DNA of 13,906 nucleotides from Hamiltosporidium magnivora (Eukaryota; Microsporidia; Dubosqiidae), in NCBI GenBank assembly GCA_004325065.1, contig PITI01000351.1:1-13906 (forward strand). The letters run 5' to 3'. Shown here piece after piece: positions 1-8,468 of the stretch (position 1 is the first letter of the stretch; each line of letters begins with the position of its first letter). The notes beneath the pieces were generated by a model. The model made no database searches, had not been told where the DNA came from, and saw nothing but the letters and a program-made list of their open reading frames with translations. A program made the translations under genes and the position numbers.

Positions 1-539
1 TTTTTAACTAAAAAAATAAGTTTTAAATCTATATTTCAGTTCACAAATAGTTTTTAAATATTACGGCCGATGGTATTTTCTGAAAATAAATTGTATTTTA
101 GATTCAACAAATTTAGATCAAATATATTTTGAGTATTTTTATAGATGAATAACTTTTTGCCATAAAAAATATAATATTTTGTTTGGAGTATCAATAGAAT
201 AGTAAAAGAACGATTTTTATATTCAAAATTAGATTCTTTTTTCTGGAAAATAGAAAAAAAACACATAAAACCTGTGGTAGATGATTCAAAGCAAAAAAAA
301 GAATAAATTTAAAATTTATATTAAATTCAAACTATTTTAAAAATTAATAATTTGAAAAGTACGACTTAGTAGATATTTTAAGGTTATATATTTTTTCATG
401 TTATGTACATTTCAAATTCCTTGAGATTTTGGTAAGATAATAAAAAATGAATTCTAATTTTTAAACAGGTTATAAACCTAGTCGTATTTTACAAAAATAT
501 TATTGATAAAATTCAAGTTTGGCTTTTTACATAATTTCA
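1..539. other. AT-rich intergenic DNA, left edge
   Basis: No convincing gene is seen. The stretch is dominated by A and T runs. A 70-codon open frame on the minus strand (54-266) is made almost only of AT-rich codons (Phe, Ile, Leu, Lys, Asn, Tyr), has no recognisable motif and no CCC-like element near its ATG, so I treat it as chance. No RNA gene or clear repeat is visible. Confidence 0.6.
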
Positions 540-1130
540 AATTCCGAGTATACGCTGGCCTTTGTTCTTTGAAATATATATTTTAAGTTGAAATAACAAA
601 CTTTTAACTCAATAAATATCACATCTTTTTAAAAACAGTATTATGTGTTAGTTTTTTAGTGAATTTAGCGCAGTTCTAGATTTAAATAGATAATCCAGTT
701 CAGCATATCCTCGGCATAGCTTAAATGTTCCAAATTTCAAATATTTTCATCGAAAAGGTTCGAAAAACATTGGAAATGGATTGAGCACTTTCCCCTTCAT
801 CGTTATATCCGTTGACTAATATGTGATTACAGGTCGAAATCAAACCCTTGCTCTCAAAAATCAGCAGCACATTTAGGTACTTTAAACTTTCCAAACTGAA
901 TAGACCTCCTGCCGAAGAAAATTTCTTCGGTTTAAATATGATTTACAAAGACGTCACAATGCCATATCATAGGAAAAACCTGCTAATGACTTACTTGCTT
1001 TTTAGAGCTATTTATTTCGTATTTACAGGCGCAAAGTCTTCTAAACCGAATGCGCAAGACTGGATTGCCATGCCTTTATCTAGAAACTGCTTATGAGTTT
1101 TTCAGTGGCCTCCAATCTAGTTAACAAAAA
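540..1130. other. Compositionally distinct island, possible decayed mobile element
   Basis: This stretch is visibly richer in G and C and less repetitive than its flanks. On the plus strand an 82-codon frame (848-1096) is open but lacks an ATG at its start. On the minus strand another frame is open for roughly 65 codons, from about 935 down to 745, with a protein-like amino-acid mix. Neither translation matches a family I recognise. Open reading on both strands together with the changed composition suggests degraded foreign coding DNA, such as a transposon body or host-derived sequence, rather than a working gene. Which strand once coded is not clear. Confidence 0.35.
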
Positions 1131-1489
1131 ATTAAAAACAGATTTGCGTAAAAAGTTTCATTATTTTCAGGATAATCTCCTCCTAATATTATTTACAATA
1201 TAACAATCAAAATAGCAATAAATTATCATTCTAGTAAAAATTAAACAATTATTTCCACACGTATTTCACTTACTACTTGCCAAACAGTGGGTTTCTATAG
1301 TGAATTTTCTTTATTGATCAACATGGTTATCCTTCTTCATCATCAAGTTGAAAAAAATAATATATTTATTTAAACGATTTGTTATGCGTTATGTTTTCTT
1401 GGCTTAAATCCTTTCTTTTGGCGCTTTAGATCATCTTACTAGATTTTCTGTTCGAATTAAATTTTGCTTAAACAATCGACTATAGCGTA
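1131..1489. other. AT-rich spacer between two GC-richer islands
   Basis: No gene, RNA or repeat is recognised. The composition is mixed and frames on both strands are broken by frequent stops. It lies between the 540-1130 island and the transposase-like relic, so it may belong to the same decayed insertion, but nothing in the sequence proves this. Confidence 0.4.
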
Positions 1490-2140
1490 ACAGCCAAGAC
1501 AAGGAATGGAATATTTAGCGCATTTGTTGCTTCAAGACTATCTTTGTTGATATGTACATCAAATAAGTGTAGATTCTATTTGTATCGGAGCTTTTCGTAC
1601 AACGATGATTCCTGCCGTTGACTATATTTCATCGGTAATGAGCATTGGATTACGACTTTGCAGTTTCTCGAGATATAATTTTTAATGTGTTTCTATGTAC
1701 AATTAAATTTATATATCTCTTTGTCTTTTATGTATTTGAGATTCAAAGATATAAGACTATATTTATCTTTGTCTCGAATTAAATTATAAAATCGTATCTA
1801 GTTACTATTTTAGTCCTCTTTTACCCTCTGTGTCGAGGTGGACAAATAGAAGCCATCTTATCTATTGATGATCGAAGTCTTAGCATTGGCTAGATCAATT
1901 CCTGTTTCACATAAAGCCGGTTTTATGAGGCAAACCATTTCAACTTCACTGATTCTTCTGTTTTATGGGTTAAGTCTTACACTTAAAAGTTTCAATTTAT
2001 AGTCCGGTTTCCATACCTGTATTGGGTTTGAGGAAGTCCTCCTTTTTCCCATTATTTTTCTTTTAATCTTCTGTAACCCGGAATTATACGAGATTGAGCC
2101 ATAAATCAGACTGGTTTATACCCCACAAAAACGTCAAAAA
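1490..2140 (-). pseudogene. Broken ISXO2/Merlin-like transposase relic
   Basis: Read on the minus strand, this region has protein-like stretches divided among frames by stops and shifts. From about 2100 to 1801 one frame carries a basic N-terminal segment, then from the ATG at 1938 a segment ending in KTSIINR, an in-frame TAA at 1858-1860, and DGFY. The next frame over 1865-1790 reads ICPPRHRG, a stop, then KRT and RYDF. The order Cys, DGFY/W, CP, KK-RT, then an FF-like segment resembles the zinc-ribbon N-terminus of ISXO2/IS1016-type (Merlin) DDE transposases. Farther along (about 1680-1500) open pieces continue but the DDE core is not clearly readable. Several stops and frameshifts show it is dead. 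The family call is from memory of the pattern and is tentative; unspecified degenerate coding DNA is the fallback. Confidence 0.38.
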
Positions 2141-3762
2141 TTATTTTTAGACCAATTTAACTTGCTTATTACCAAGAATGTGGTTTTTGATGTGATTTTT
2201 GTCTCTTCAAAAAATCTTTTGTAAGGTGTTTAAAGATAAGCTATCTCAAGATTTTTTTAAAATCATCAAAAAAGCTTTAATATACAGATATAATCTTAGA
2301 CCCTTCTGTACAATTATTTCACATACTTTATTCCAAAACTCTTTTTTCTTACGTTAAATATGAATCATTTATATAATTCAATAAAATTCCGACGACGACG
2401 GCGACGACTCACCTCGAAATGTTTAATTGGTCAAAACACTATAAGACACCAATAAGAGGCTCTAATCAAGATATCTGTCTTTTTATTTGTTCATAAAACT
2501 ACACAACCAATAATAGGCAGTAGAACTGAACATAAAAAAATTAAAATGATTTTATTAGTCCAAAAAAATATTTGAAATGGAATTTGTAAATTTCTTCTAA
2601 ATTGTATTAATAATCAAGAATAACACAATAATTTTGTTTTTTTTTACTTCTCCTAAAGTTTTTAGTTTTGAAAAAATTTAAATCGATTTGTTACGTTTTC
2701 TTTTTTAAGAATTTAAAGGTAAACAAAACATCGTATGCTAAGATTGATGCATTTTTCCATTCTTATGTCCCATTATTTATATTTCCACTTAAAATTGCAT
2801 AATAACATTACTGCTTTAATAGTTTCTGAAACTTTTTACCGGATTATATCAAAAGATTTTTAATAGAAATGACTAGGAATTTATACAATAAATGAATCAA
2901 CAAACACAGCATATTGTTCATAAGCACAGTTTTTTTCAGCGGAAGAAGACTCTTCACAAGAATATATTTTTTAGAAAAAGACGACGAGCTGGAATAAAAT
3001 ATATTTTAATTGAACAGATTATATATTAAAACCGAGCTAAAGCTCTAAAAAATTTGAAATGAATATAAAACAAAAAGAAAACTATGCAGGTTAAAAAAGC
3101 CTAGATTTTTATTGGGAAATCGCAAAAAAGCGAGTAATGATTGAAAAATGAGAGACTAAAAAAATATACCAGAAACAGACCAGGTGAGAATAAGAAATTC
3201 TTATTGAAAAGGTTAAGAAACCAGAGCTCAGATAATAATGTCTAAGATTATTTTCCGGTATTTTTTTCTTATGAATGCAAAAGAAAGTTCATTTCTTACA
3301 GTTTAACAACTACTCAGTAAAAAATATTTATAATTTAAAATAATACGATTTGATAATCAACTTAGATTTTATCATAACAAAAATTTACAATTAAATTGGG
3401 TGCTTAATCCGACGAAATATTATAAAAATTCAATATTCTAATATTCTAAAAGTTAAAAGTTTTTAGTTGAATTTAAAATCGTTTTAAAAAGTATATTTGA
3501 TTGACTGATCATAAAAATTATTTAATGTAACAATTGTTTTTTATTTTAATTTTTACTAGAGATTCTTGTTTGGTTTTTATGTACTAAACCTATTATCGCA
3601 TAGATTAATTACTGTGGTAAATACAAAAAAAACAAAATCTTGATCAGACATAACAATATGAAACGAAATTCTACTAAAATTCATTATTAACAAATCGAGT
3701 AATATTTTTATCAATTAAATGCAATATTTAACAAATTAAATAAACACATTTTTTTCAAAAAA
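2141..3762. other. Long AT-rich intergenic DNA
   Basis: No gene is supported in this 1.6-kb stretch. It consists of A/T runs and short frames broken by stops. The only distinctive items are a short GAC/CGA-rich microsatellite (2390-2408) and the sequence around it (about 2390-2530), which is less AT-biased than the rest. No RNA gene or terminal inverted repeat was recognised. Confidence 0.55.
2390..2408. repeat. Short GAC/CGA trinucleotide microsatellite
   Basis: Roughly six GAC units with one interruption stand out sharply because the flanks are almost pure A and T. There is no open frame around them to suggest a coding Asp or Arg run. Trinucleotide tracts like this can lie at the ends of decayed retroelements, but no element is recognisable here. 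Confidence 0.6.
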
Positions 3763-3921
3763 CAATCATCTTCATCAGCGCCACAGCTTTTGTAGAATCT
3801 TGGCTGTTGCAACAAAGTAAGTTCCATTCTTCCCGATGATACGCCTTCTTTCGCGAGCTCTTAAGCCAAGCTTCTGGAAGTCAGCTGCCACATCATCTAT
3901 CCACCTCTTCCGTGGGCGCCC
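3763..3921 (-). mobile_element. 3'-terminal stub of a non-LTR (LINE) retrotransposon
   Basis: On the minus strand the frame from 3921 to 3775 encodes GRPRKRWIDDV followed by a DFQKLGLRARERRR-type segment and a stop. This GRPRKRWIDD signature is very common at the C-terminal end of reverse-transcriptase polyproteins of arthropod and other animal non-LTR retrotransposons. Directly after the stop (minus strand, 3777-3763) lies a GATGAAGATGAT-like trinucleotide run, as often seen at LINE 3' tails. Only the last ~50 codons and the tail are present, as expected from 5'-truncated insertion by target-primed reverse transcription. The GC content contrasts strongly with the flanks. The open frame runs back to an ATG at 3975, but the first 18 codons are AT-rich flank. 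The tail diverges after the RERRR segment and may hold a frameshift. Confidence 0.68.
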
Positions 3922-3925
3922 TTTA

Positions 3926-4644
3926 AAAAAAATCCTATAACCCAATATCGATTTCATTAACAAGGAATATTTCATTTAAATTTCCAAATTTATATTTAAA
4001 TTAATTTAGCCACAAAAAATGCAAAGAATGTCGTAAGTATACATTTATTTTACCAAAAATACCAAAAAGTAAATTTAAATTCATTTAAATTTTGAATTTA
4101 TACAATAAAAATATTTCTATTTAATTGAATTCTAATTTAAAAATATATTTTCAAATTCTTTACATATTTTGACAACTGCTATAACTATTTACTTTCGTTT
4201 TCTAATTTGACTCTTCATTTATATTATATTTGGTTCCTCTAATGTAATACTCTGTTGAAATGAAGAATATATTATTTTTATGTTTTTTTTATACATCATT
4301 TTAAAAAGTAAAAAAACATGCATTGACGATTTAATTGATCTTGGTTTGCAATTTTTTTTTTCAAATAAGTTAATATTCAAATTAAAAAAAATTATGATCG
4401 AATTATTTTATTTTAAAAGAAAATTGGGTCATAAGAGTGGAAAATATATCAAAACCAATGATTTTTCTGTTCGTATTTTATTTCTTATTCTTGACTCGAC
4501 AATTATTTAAGAAAATATATATTTAATTTTTGAAAATCGTTTTTAATCACTTTTAATACCAATAAAATTTATGAGATATTTGCATTCCTAAAAGGGTAAA
4601 TTGTTTTTTTGTTTTTTTATAAAAATCAAAGACGCTATTCGTTC
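3926..4644. other. AT-rich intergenic region upstream of the secreted-protein gene
   Basis: The stretch is rich in TTTAAATT-type palindromic AT tracts (about 3974-4140). A 76-codon ATG-initiated frame at 4280-4510 has no recognisable motif and no CCC-like element; it may be chance or a small orphan. A GGG lies at 4594-4596, followed by two T7 tracts (4604-4610 and 4612-4618) just before the start of the next gene. No TATA-like element can be singled out in such AT-rich DNA. Confidence 0.5.
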
Positions 4645-6213
4645 ATGTTTTTGCATTTGATTTGGCTGGTTTATTTACAAAAAACTATTTTTTCTGGGAA
4701 TAATGAATCTTTATATCAACTAGAATTGAATGAAATAATGGATACCTGTACTAGTAATATTGTTGAAGAAATATCAACAGAAGATGTTGATAATGCTATA
4801 AAAAACGATGAAATATATTTAAAATCTATATTAGAGAAAATTTTCCGTCAATTTTCCTCTTATTTTAAAAAACTGATAAAAGTTGATGGTTATCTTACCG
4901 CATATGAGATAAATCTTGACTGTCTTTTTTTTAATGAAATGAACTATTTTCTGAAATTCGACGTAGAAAATATAGATTTGGGATTTGTTACTGTCCAGAA
5001 TAATGAAAAAAATATAAAAGAATTTGATTGTACTAAGATATTTGAAAATAACTATTTCAACATTATTGATTTGTTAAATGCTGTTGCTACTTGGATTATA
5101 TCACTAAAAAACTATCAAATGCATATTTTGTCTTTAGATTTCTCAACAATACCAGTGTTTAATAGTCTATTTACTTTCCTAGAAAGTGAATTAGATGTAA
5201 AATTCGATTTTAAAAAAACGATCGAAGATATATTAAGGGGCCTAAATCCTTTGCTTCGTATCATTTTGCCAGAATTTGAGGCTATACGCGACCTTTTGAT
5301 ACAATCTCCAATACTAACTAGCAATAATACAAATATTCAATTAGAAATTCTTTATTTATGTATTTTAATTCAGAAAATAGAAACAGAATATAAAGAACTA
5401 TTAGAATACCAAAGAAATATTATGTATTCATTTAATTTTCATGAAAATAGCCATGATAATACGTTTAAAAGGTTTAAAATATCATTAAGGATCGCATTCA
5501 TTCGACTTATTAACCTAGGTGGTGTATCTGATGCTCAGATTCAGGAATATTCAGTTCTGCTGCTCTTAGATAGTATAATAAAGCTGAAACGGAAAGGAAA
5601 ATTATTTTTTTCATCTTATGATGGACTTTATAGTTTTGTATCATGTAGAATCAGATTTTTTCTATATGACACCGTAAGTAATTCAGAATATAATCTGTAT
5701 ATGAATCATTTGAAGAATTTTTTGCAAAAATATTTAAATACATTCGAGGTTGATACAAGTAGATTGAAAAAACTTGAAAATGAATTATTTGAAGGCATAA
5801 ATTCGATTCTCACTATTTCGAACTTAAAGAAAAAACTAAATGAAGTTAAAAAAAAACTATTGGTAAGCATTGATTGCGTTTTGAACCATAAACTTCCCTC
5901 CATCAAAGAAAATGACGATCTTGATAACTATCATATTATAGAAACAATATTTAAAGGAAAATTCCCAATAATAAAATCTTCACGAGAAAACGGAGATTTT
6001 TATCTTCATATTAAAAAACACGGGTTATTTCGCATGAGCCCAATATTCTATCAAAGATTCGAAAACGAAATTATCATCATTTTAGAAACTTATATATATC
6101 TATTGAATTCAGCAACCGGAGAGAAGGAAATCATAGCGATATGTAAATTTCTCGATTATAAATTTGATATTTTAAATGAACTTTTAAAACAAGGAAATTT
6201 TAGAGAAATATAA
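4645..6213 (+). CDS. Predicted secreted helix-rich orphan protein, 522 aa
   Basis: I do not recognise this protein and give no function. The ATG at 4645 is chosen because it is the first in-frame ATG and opens a hydrophobic segment (MFLHLIWLVYLQ, residues 1-12) ending near a Ser-Gly, which fits a signal peptide. The frame stays open 12 codons farther upstream to a TTG at 4609, with no ATG there. The mature part is mostly amphipathic-looking helix, rich in Leu, Ile, Lys, Glu and Asn, with scattered single cysteines and no catalytic motif. A Lys/Leu/Glu-rich segment at about residues 371-406 could form a coiled coil. No further obvious membrane span is seen. The gene converges with the ATPase gene 3.6 kb downstream. 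A 522-codon uninterrupted frame in DNA this AT-rich cannot be chance. A microsporidia-specific secreted or wall protein is possible but is inference. Confidence 0.85.
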   Translation: MFLHLIWLVYLQKTIFSGNNESLYQLELNEIMDTCTSNIVEEISTEDVDNAIKNDEIYLKSILEKIFRQFSSYFKKLIKVDGYLTAYEINLDCLFFNEMNYFLKFDVENIDLGFVTVQNNEKNIKEFDCTKIFENNYFNIIDLLNAVATWIISLKNYQMHILSLDFSTIPVFNSLFTFLESELDVKFDFKKTIEDILRGLNPLLRIILPEFEAIRDLLIQSPILTSNNTNIQLEILYLCILIQKIETEYKELLEYQRNIMYSFNFHENSHDNTFKRFKISLRIAFIRLINLGGVSDAQIQEYSVLLLLDSIIKLKRKGKLFFSSYDGLYSFVSCRIRFFLYDTVSNSEYNLYMNHLKNFLQKYLNTFEVDTSRLKKLENELFEGINSILTISNLKKKLNEVKKKLLVSIDCVLNHKLPSIKENDDLDNYHIIETIFKGKFPIIKSSRENGDFYLHIKKHGLFRMSPIFYQRFENEIIIILETYIYLLNSATGEKEIIAICKFLDYKFDILNELLKQGNFREI

Positions 6214-7879
6214 TGATTTTTTATACATAAAGGCTTGTAATACTGTGGAAGTCGGCGATTCATAGATAATTCAAAATTAAAAAAAACTTAGACATAATTT
6301 TTCTGTAATTGAATATTTTTTTCGTTTATTTTTTAGCTTACACTATTTTAAAAATAAATATGCTGTTATTTCATTAGATAGACGAAAAAATTGCAAATGG
6401 CCAATTCGAATTGTGTTCAAATTTTTTCCGAATATATTTAAAAACTTTAAAAAATAACACAAATAAACAATTTTTTATTTATAATCATATTTTGACATGA
6501 TATGTTGCAGAACAAATTAATTTCCAAAGCTCAGCTGATATATCCGAAATTACATCAAAGCTTTAATATTTTTCTAGTCTTTTTTTTGATTTAAAAAGAA
6601 ATATTCAATTTTTTAATTAACAATCTAATACTTAGAAAAAAGTTTGCAATCAAATTTCCGAAACTACAAATAAAACTGATTCAGTTGTTATAAACACCAA
6701 ATTATAAGTTGAATAAAAAAAGCAATAAATTTATATGCATTTTCTAATCAATCAAAAAATAAACGATTTTTAATAAGTGAAGTCTTTAAAGATATTGGTA
6801 TTGAAATCATATTTAAACCAATTTTGGGTGAACACTTGATATGAATCTGAATCCAACTAATTTGCAGATTAAAAATTGATTCGTTTGAGTATTCTCAATA
6901 TAATAAAAAAAATTTTCAAATTATTCGAGAAAATATCTGACATGACCTAGCCTTCTATTTTCAACCAATAAAATCTGGCCAATAATGCCATGTAAACTTT
7001 TTTTCATTATAGACTAAATTTGAAGAAAATTTTCAGATTATTAAATCGAGCTATTATGTAAGAATCTTAAATACTTTTAGCATTATTATCGAGCTGATCA
7101 AAAGGCTTTTCACACAATTATTTAGATAAATTTCGAATTTCTGTAGCAATAATTTGACTCAATAATATTTATTTTCAACAAATAAAATCAACCAAAGATT
7201 TAGTTTTCGAAAAAACATGATTGATGTATCTGATAAAATCGATGTAAATTAAATAAAGAAAATTAAGAAAAAACGAAATATACAAAAAAAAATTAACAGC
7301 ATAAATATTAGAGGCTTTTTGCTTATAAAATGTTAATCATAGATTATTCTGATTGTTTTGGAGCTTACAATCATGCTTCTTATCACACATTGATCAATTG
7401 ATTAAAAACTATATAAACAAAACCAAAAAGATGCATATCCCTTCCAAAAAAAAAATATATGAATACTATTTATATTATAGAATGTTAACAAAAATTTTCT
7501 TTAGAAGTCTATACAGAAAAAATTATTTTTATTAAACCAAATCTCTGATCAATTTATGCTTAAAATAATTTATTTCTTTAAAAAATGCAATATCTGAAGT
7601 TCATCAAATTACAAATATTAAATCTTCAATTAAAACGTTCAAAATTTTTATATATTCTAGAATAGAAGTAATTTAATAGAAACAATAATTTTTAAGGATT
7701 CATTATTGGTCAAAAAATGTTGTTCTGAATAAATTCAATCAAAAATATAAATAATATTTATTCTGATCTAATTATGAAATTTTTCTAAAATATAATACGA
7801 TATCAATATACACATTCTGTTTCAAATTGAATCAAAATTTTAATTTAATGCTGCATTCTGGCTTTTTAATTTGTTTTAA
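6214..7879. other. AT-rich intergenic DNA with decayed short repeats
   Basis: This 1.7-kb stretch lies downstream of the secreted-protein gene and holds no supported gene. A 60-codon frame at 7353-7535 starts at TTG and is compositionally ordinary noncoding sequence. Near-identical short motifs recur: 6956-6975 and 7170-7189 match at 19 of 20 bases, and 6909-6925 and 7026-7042 at 16 of 17. They suggest an old, eroded repeat array. Confidence 0.5.
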
Positions 7880-7984
7880 TTACCCCCAGATACTTTCAAC
7901 TGTAAATTTGTTGCAATTTAACGTTTTTGCCATTTTCTTTATGGCCATGCGACCAATCTGCATTGCTTTAAGATACTTGAAAAG
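7880..7984 (-). pseudogene. Possible Tc1/mariner-type transposase HTH remnant
   Basis: A 34-codon minus-strand frame between two stops contains, from the ATG at 7963, GRMAIKKMAKTLNCNKFTV followed by a Trp-Gly and a stop. The pattern (G-x-M-x-I-x-x-[MI]-A-x-x-L, then a polar turn, then T-V-x-x-I-W) fits the first helix-turn-helix of Tc1/mariner-type transposases, which binds terminal inverted repeats. Nothing of the catalytic DD(E/D) domain is visible farther along the minus strand (below 7880). The local GC content is higher than the flanks. The match is short, so it could be coincidence. Confidence 0.33.
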
Positions 7985-8259
7985 TTAGTATTTGTAAATC
8001 CTATAACAATCTAATTTTTTTTTCAAAAGTAATGATATAACATTAAAAAACATTATGTACTAATAAAGCCCCATGAGTATATTAATACTTTATATTACTT
8101 TGTTAATTATCTTAATCAAACAATTAACTTGCTGAAAATTAGTTAAATCTCAAAAATTGATTAAATATTCTTTCATATTTTTGCGAATTAAGATTAGAAT
8201 TTGAGTAAAACATTAGTACATGTTCAAAAAGTATATTTTATATCTAGAACTATTAAAAA
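7985..8259. other. AT-rich spacer
   Basis: No gene or element is recognised. It consists of A/T runs between the helix-turn-helix-like fragment and the 8260-8404 fragment. Confidence 0.5.
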
Positions 8260-8404
8260 AATGCAATAGCTCGCTCTTTTCCAACAGATGGAACACAATC
8301 CAACGATGAATCATAGCTTCGCCGAGTTTCAGGCGTTCCAAAGACAATTTTCTTTTGATTGGTTAGTTTTCCAGCCTCACGCAAACTTTCCGAACGAAAG
8401 ATAA
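8260..8404. other. GC-richer fragment, open on both strands
   Basis: In an otherwise AT-rich region this segment reads open in two opposing frames with rich amino-acid diversity. On the plus strand an ATG at 8288 begins a 38-residue peptide ending at the TAA at 8402-8404, with Gln, His, Phe and Trp well represented. On the minus strand about 50 codons are open, with Arg, Gly, Ser, Pro and Thr and a stop near 8262. I recognise neither. It ends about 65 bases before the hAT-like element and may be part of a degraded mobile element or a fragment of foreign coding DNA. A functional small gene is less likely. Confidence 0.3.
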
Positions 8405-8468
8405 AGAGAGTTTATATCAAAAATTGTAAAATTAATTTCTAATATAACCAAAATTTATTAGCTTATTC

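Noticed and set aside
54..266. 70-codon ATG-initiated minus-strand frame
   Set aside because: It uses almost only AT-rich codons, has no motif, no CCC-like upstream element and no neighbour to support it; chance frames of this length are expected in several kilobases of such DNA.
360..487. Imperfect inverted repeat TACGACTTAG / CTAGTCGTA
   Set aside because: Only about nine paired bases with a one-base gap over 127 bp, without further terminal similarity; too weak to call a mobile element.
4280..4510. 76-codon ATG-initiated plus-strand frame upstream of the secreted-protein gene
   Set aside because: Codon use is somewhat gene-like, but there is no recognisable domain, signal or start-proximal motif. 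It could be a small orphan; I cannot support it without expression or conservation.
4596..4631. Possible 36-base intron (GT at 4596 to AG at 4631) at the 5' end of the secreted-protein gene
   Set aside because: The GTAAAT start looks like a splice donor, but the only nearby upstream ATG (4571) meets a stop codon before it, so no upstream coding exon is possible there.
7353..7535. 60-codon plus-strand frame
   Set aside because: Starts at TTG and its Lys/Tyr/Ile/Phe-rich content matches background composition.
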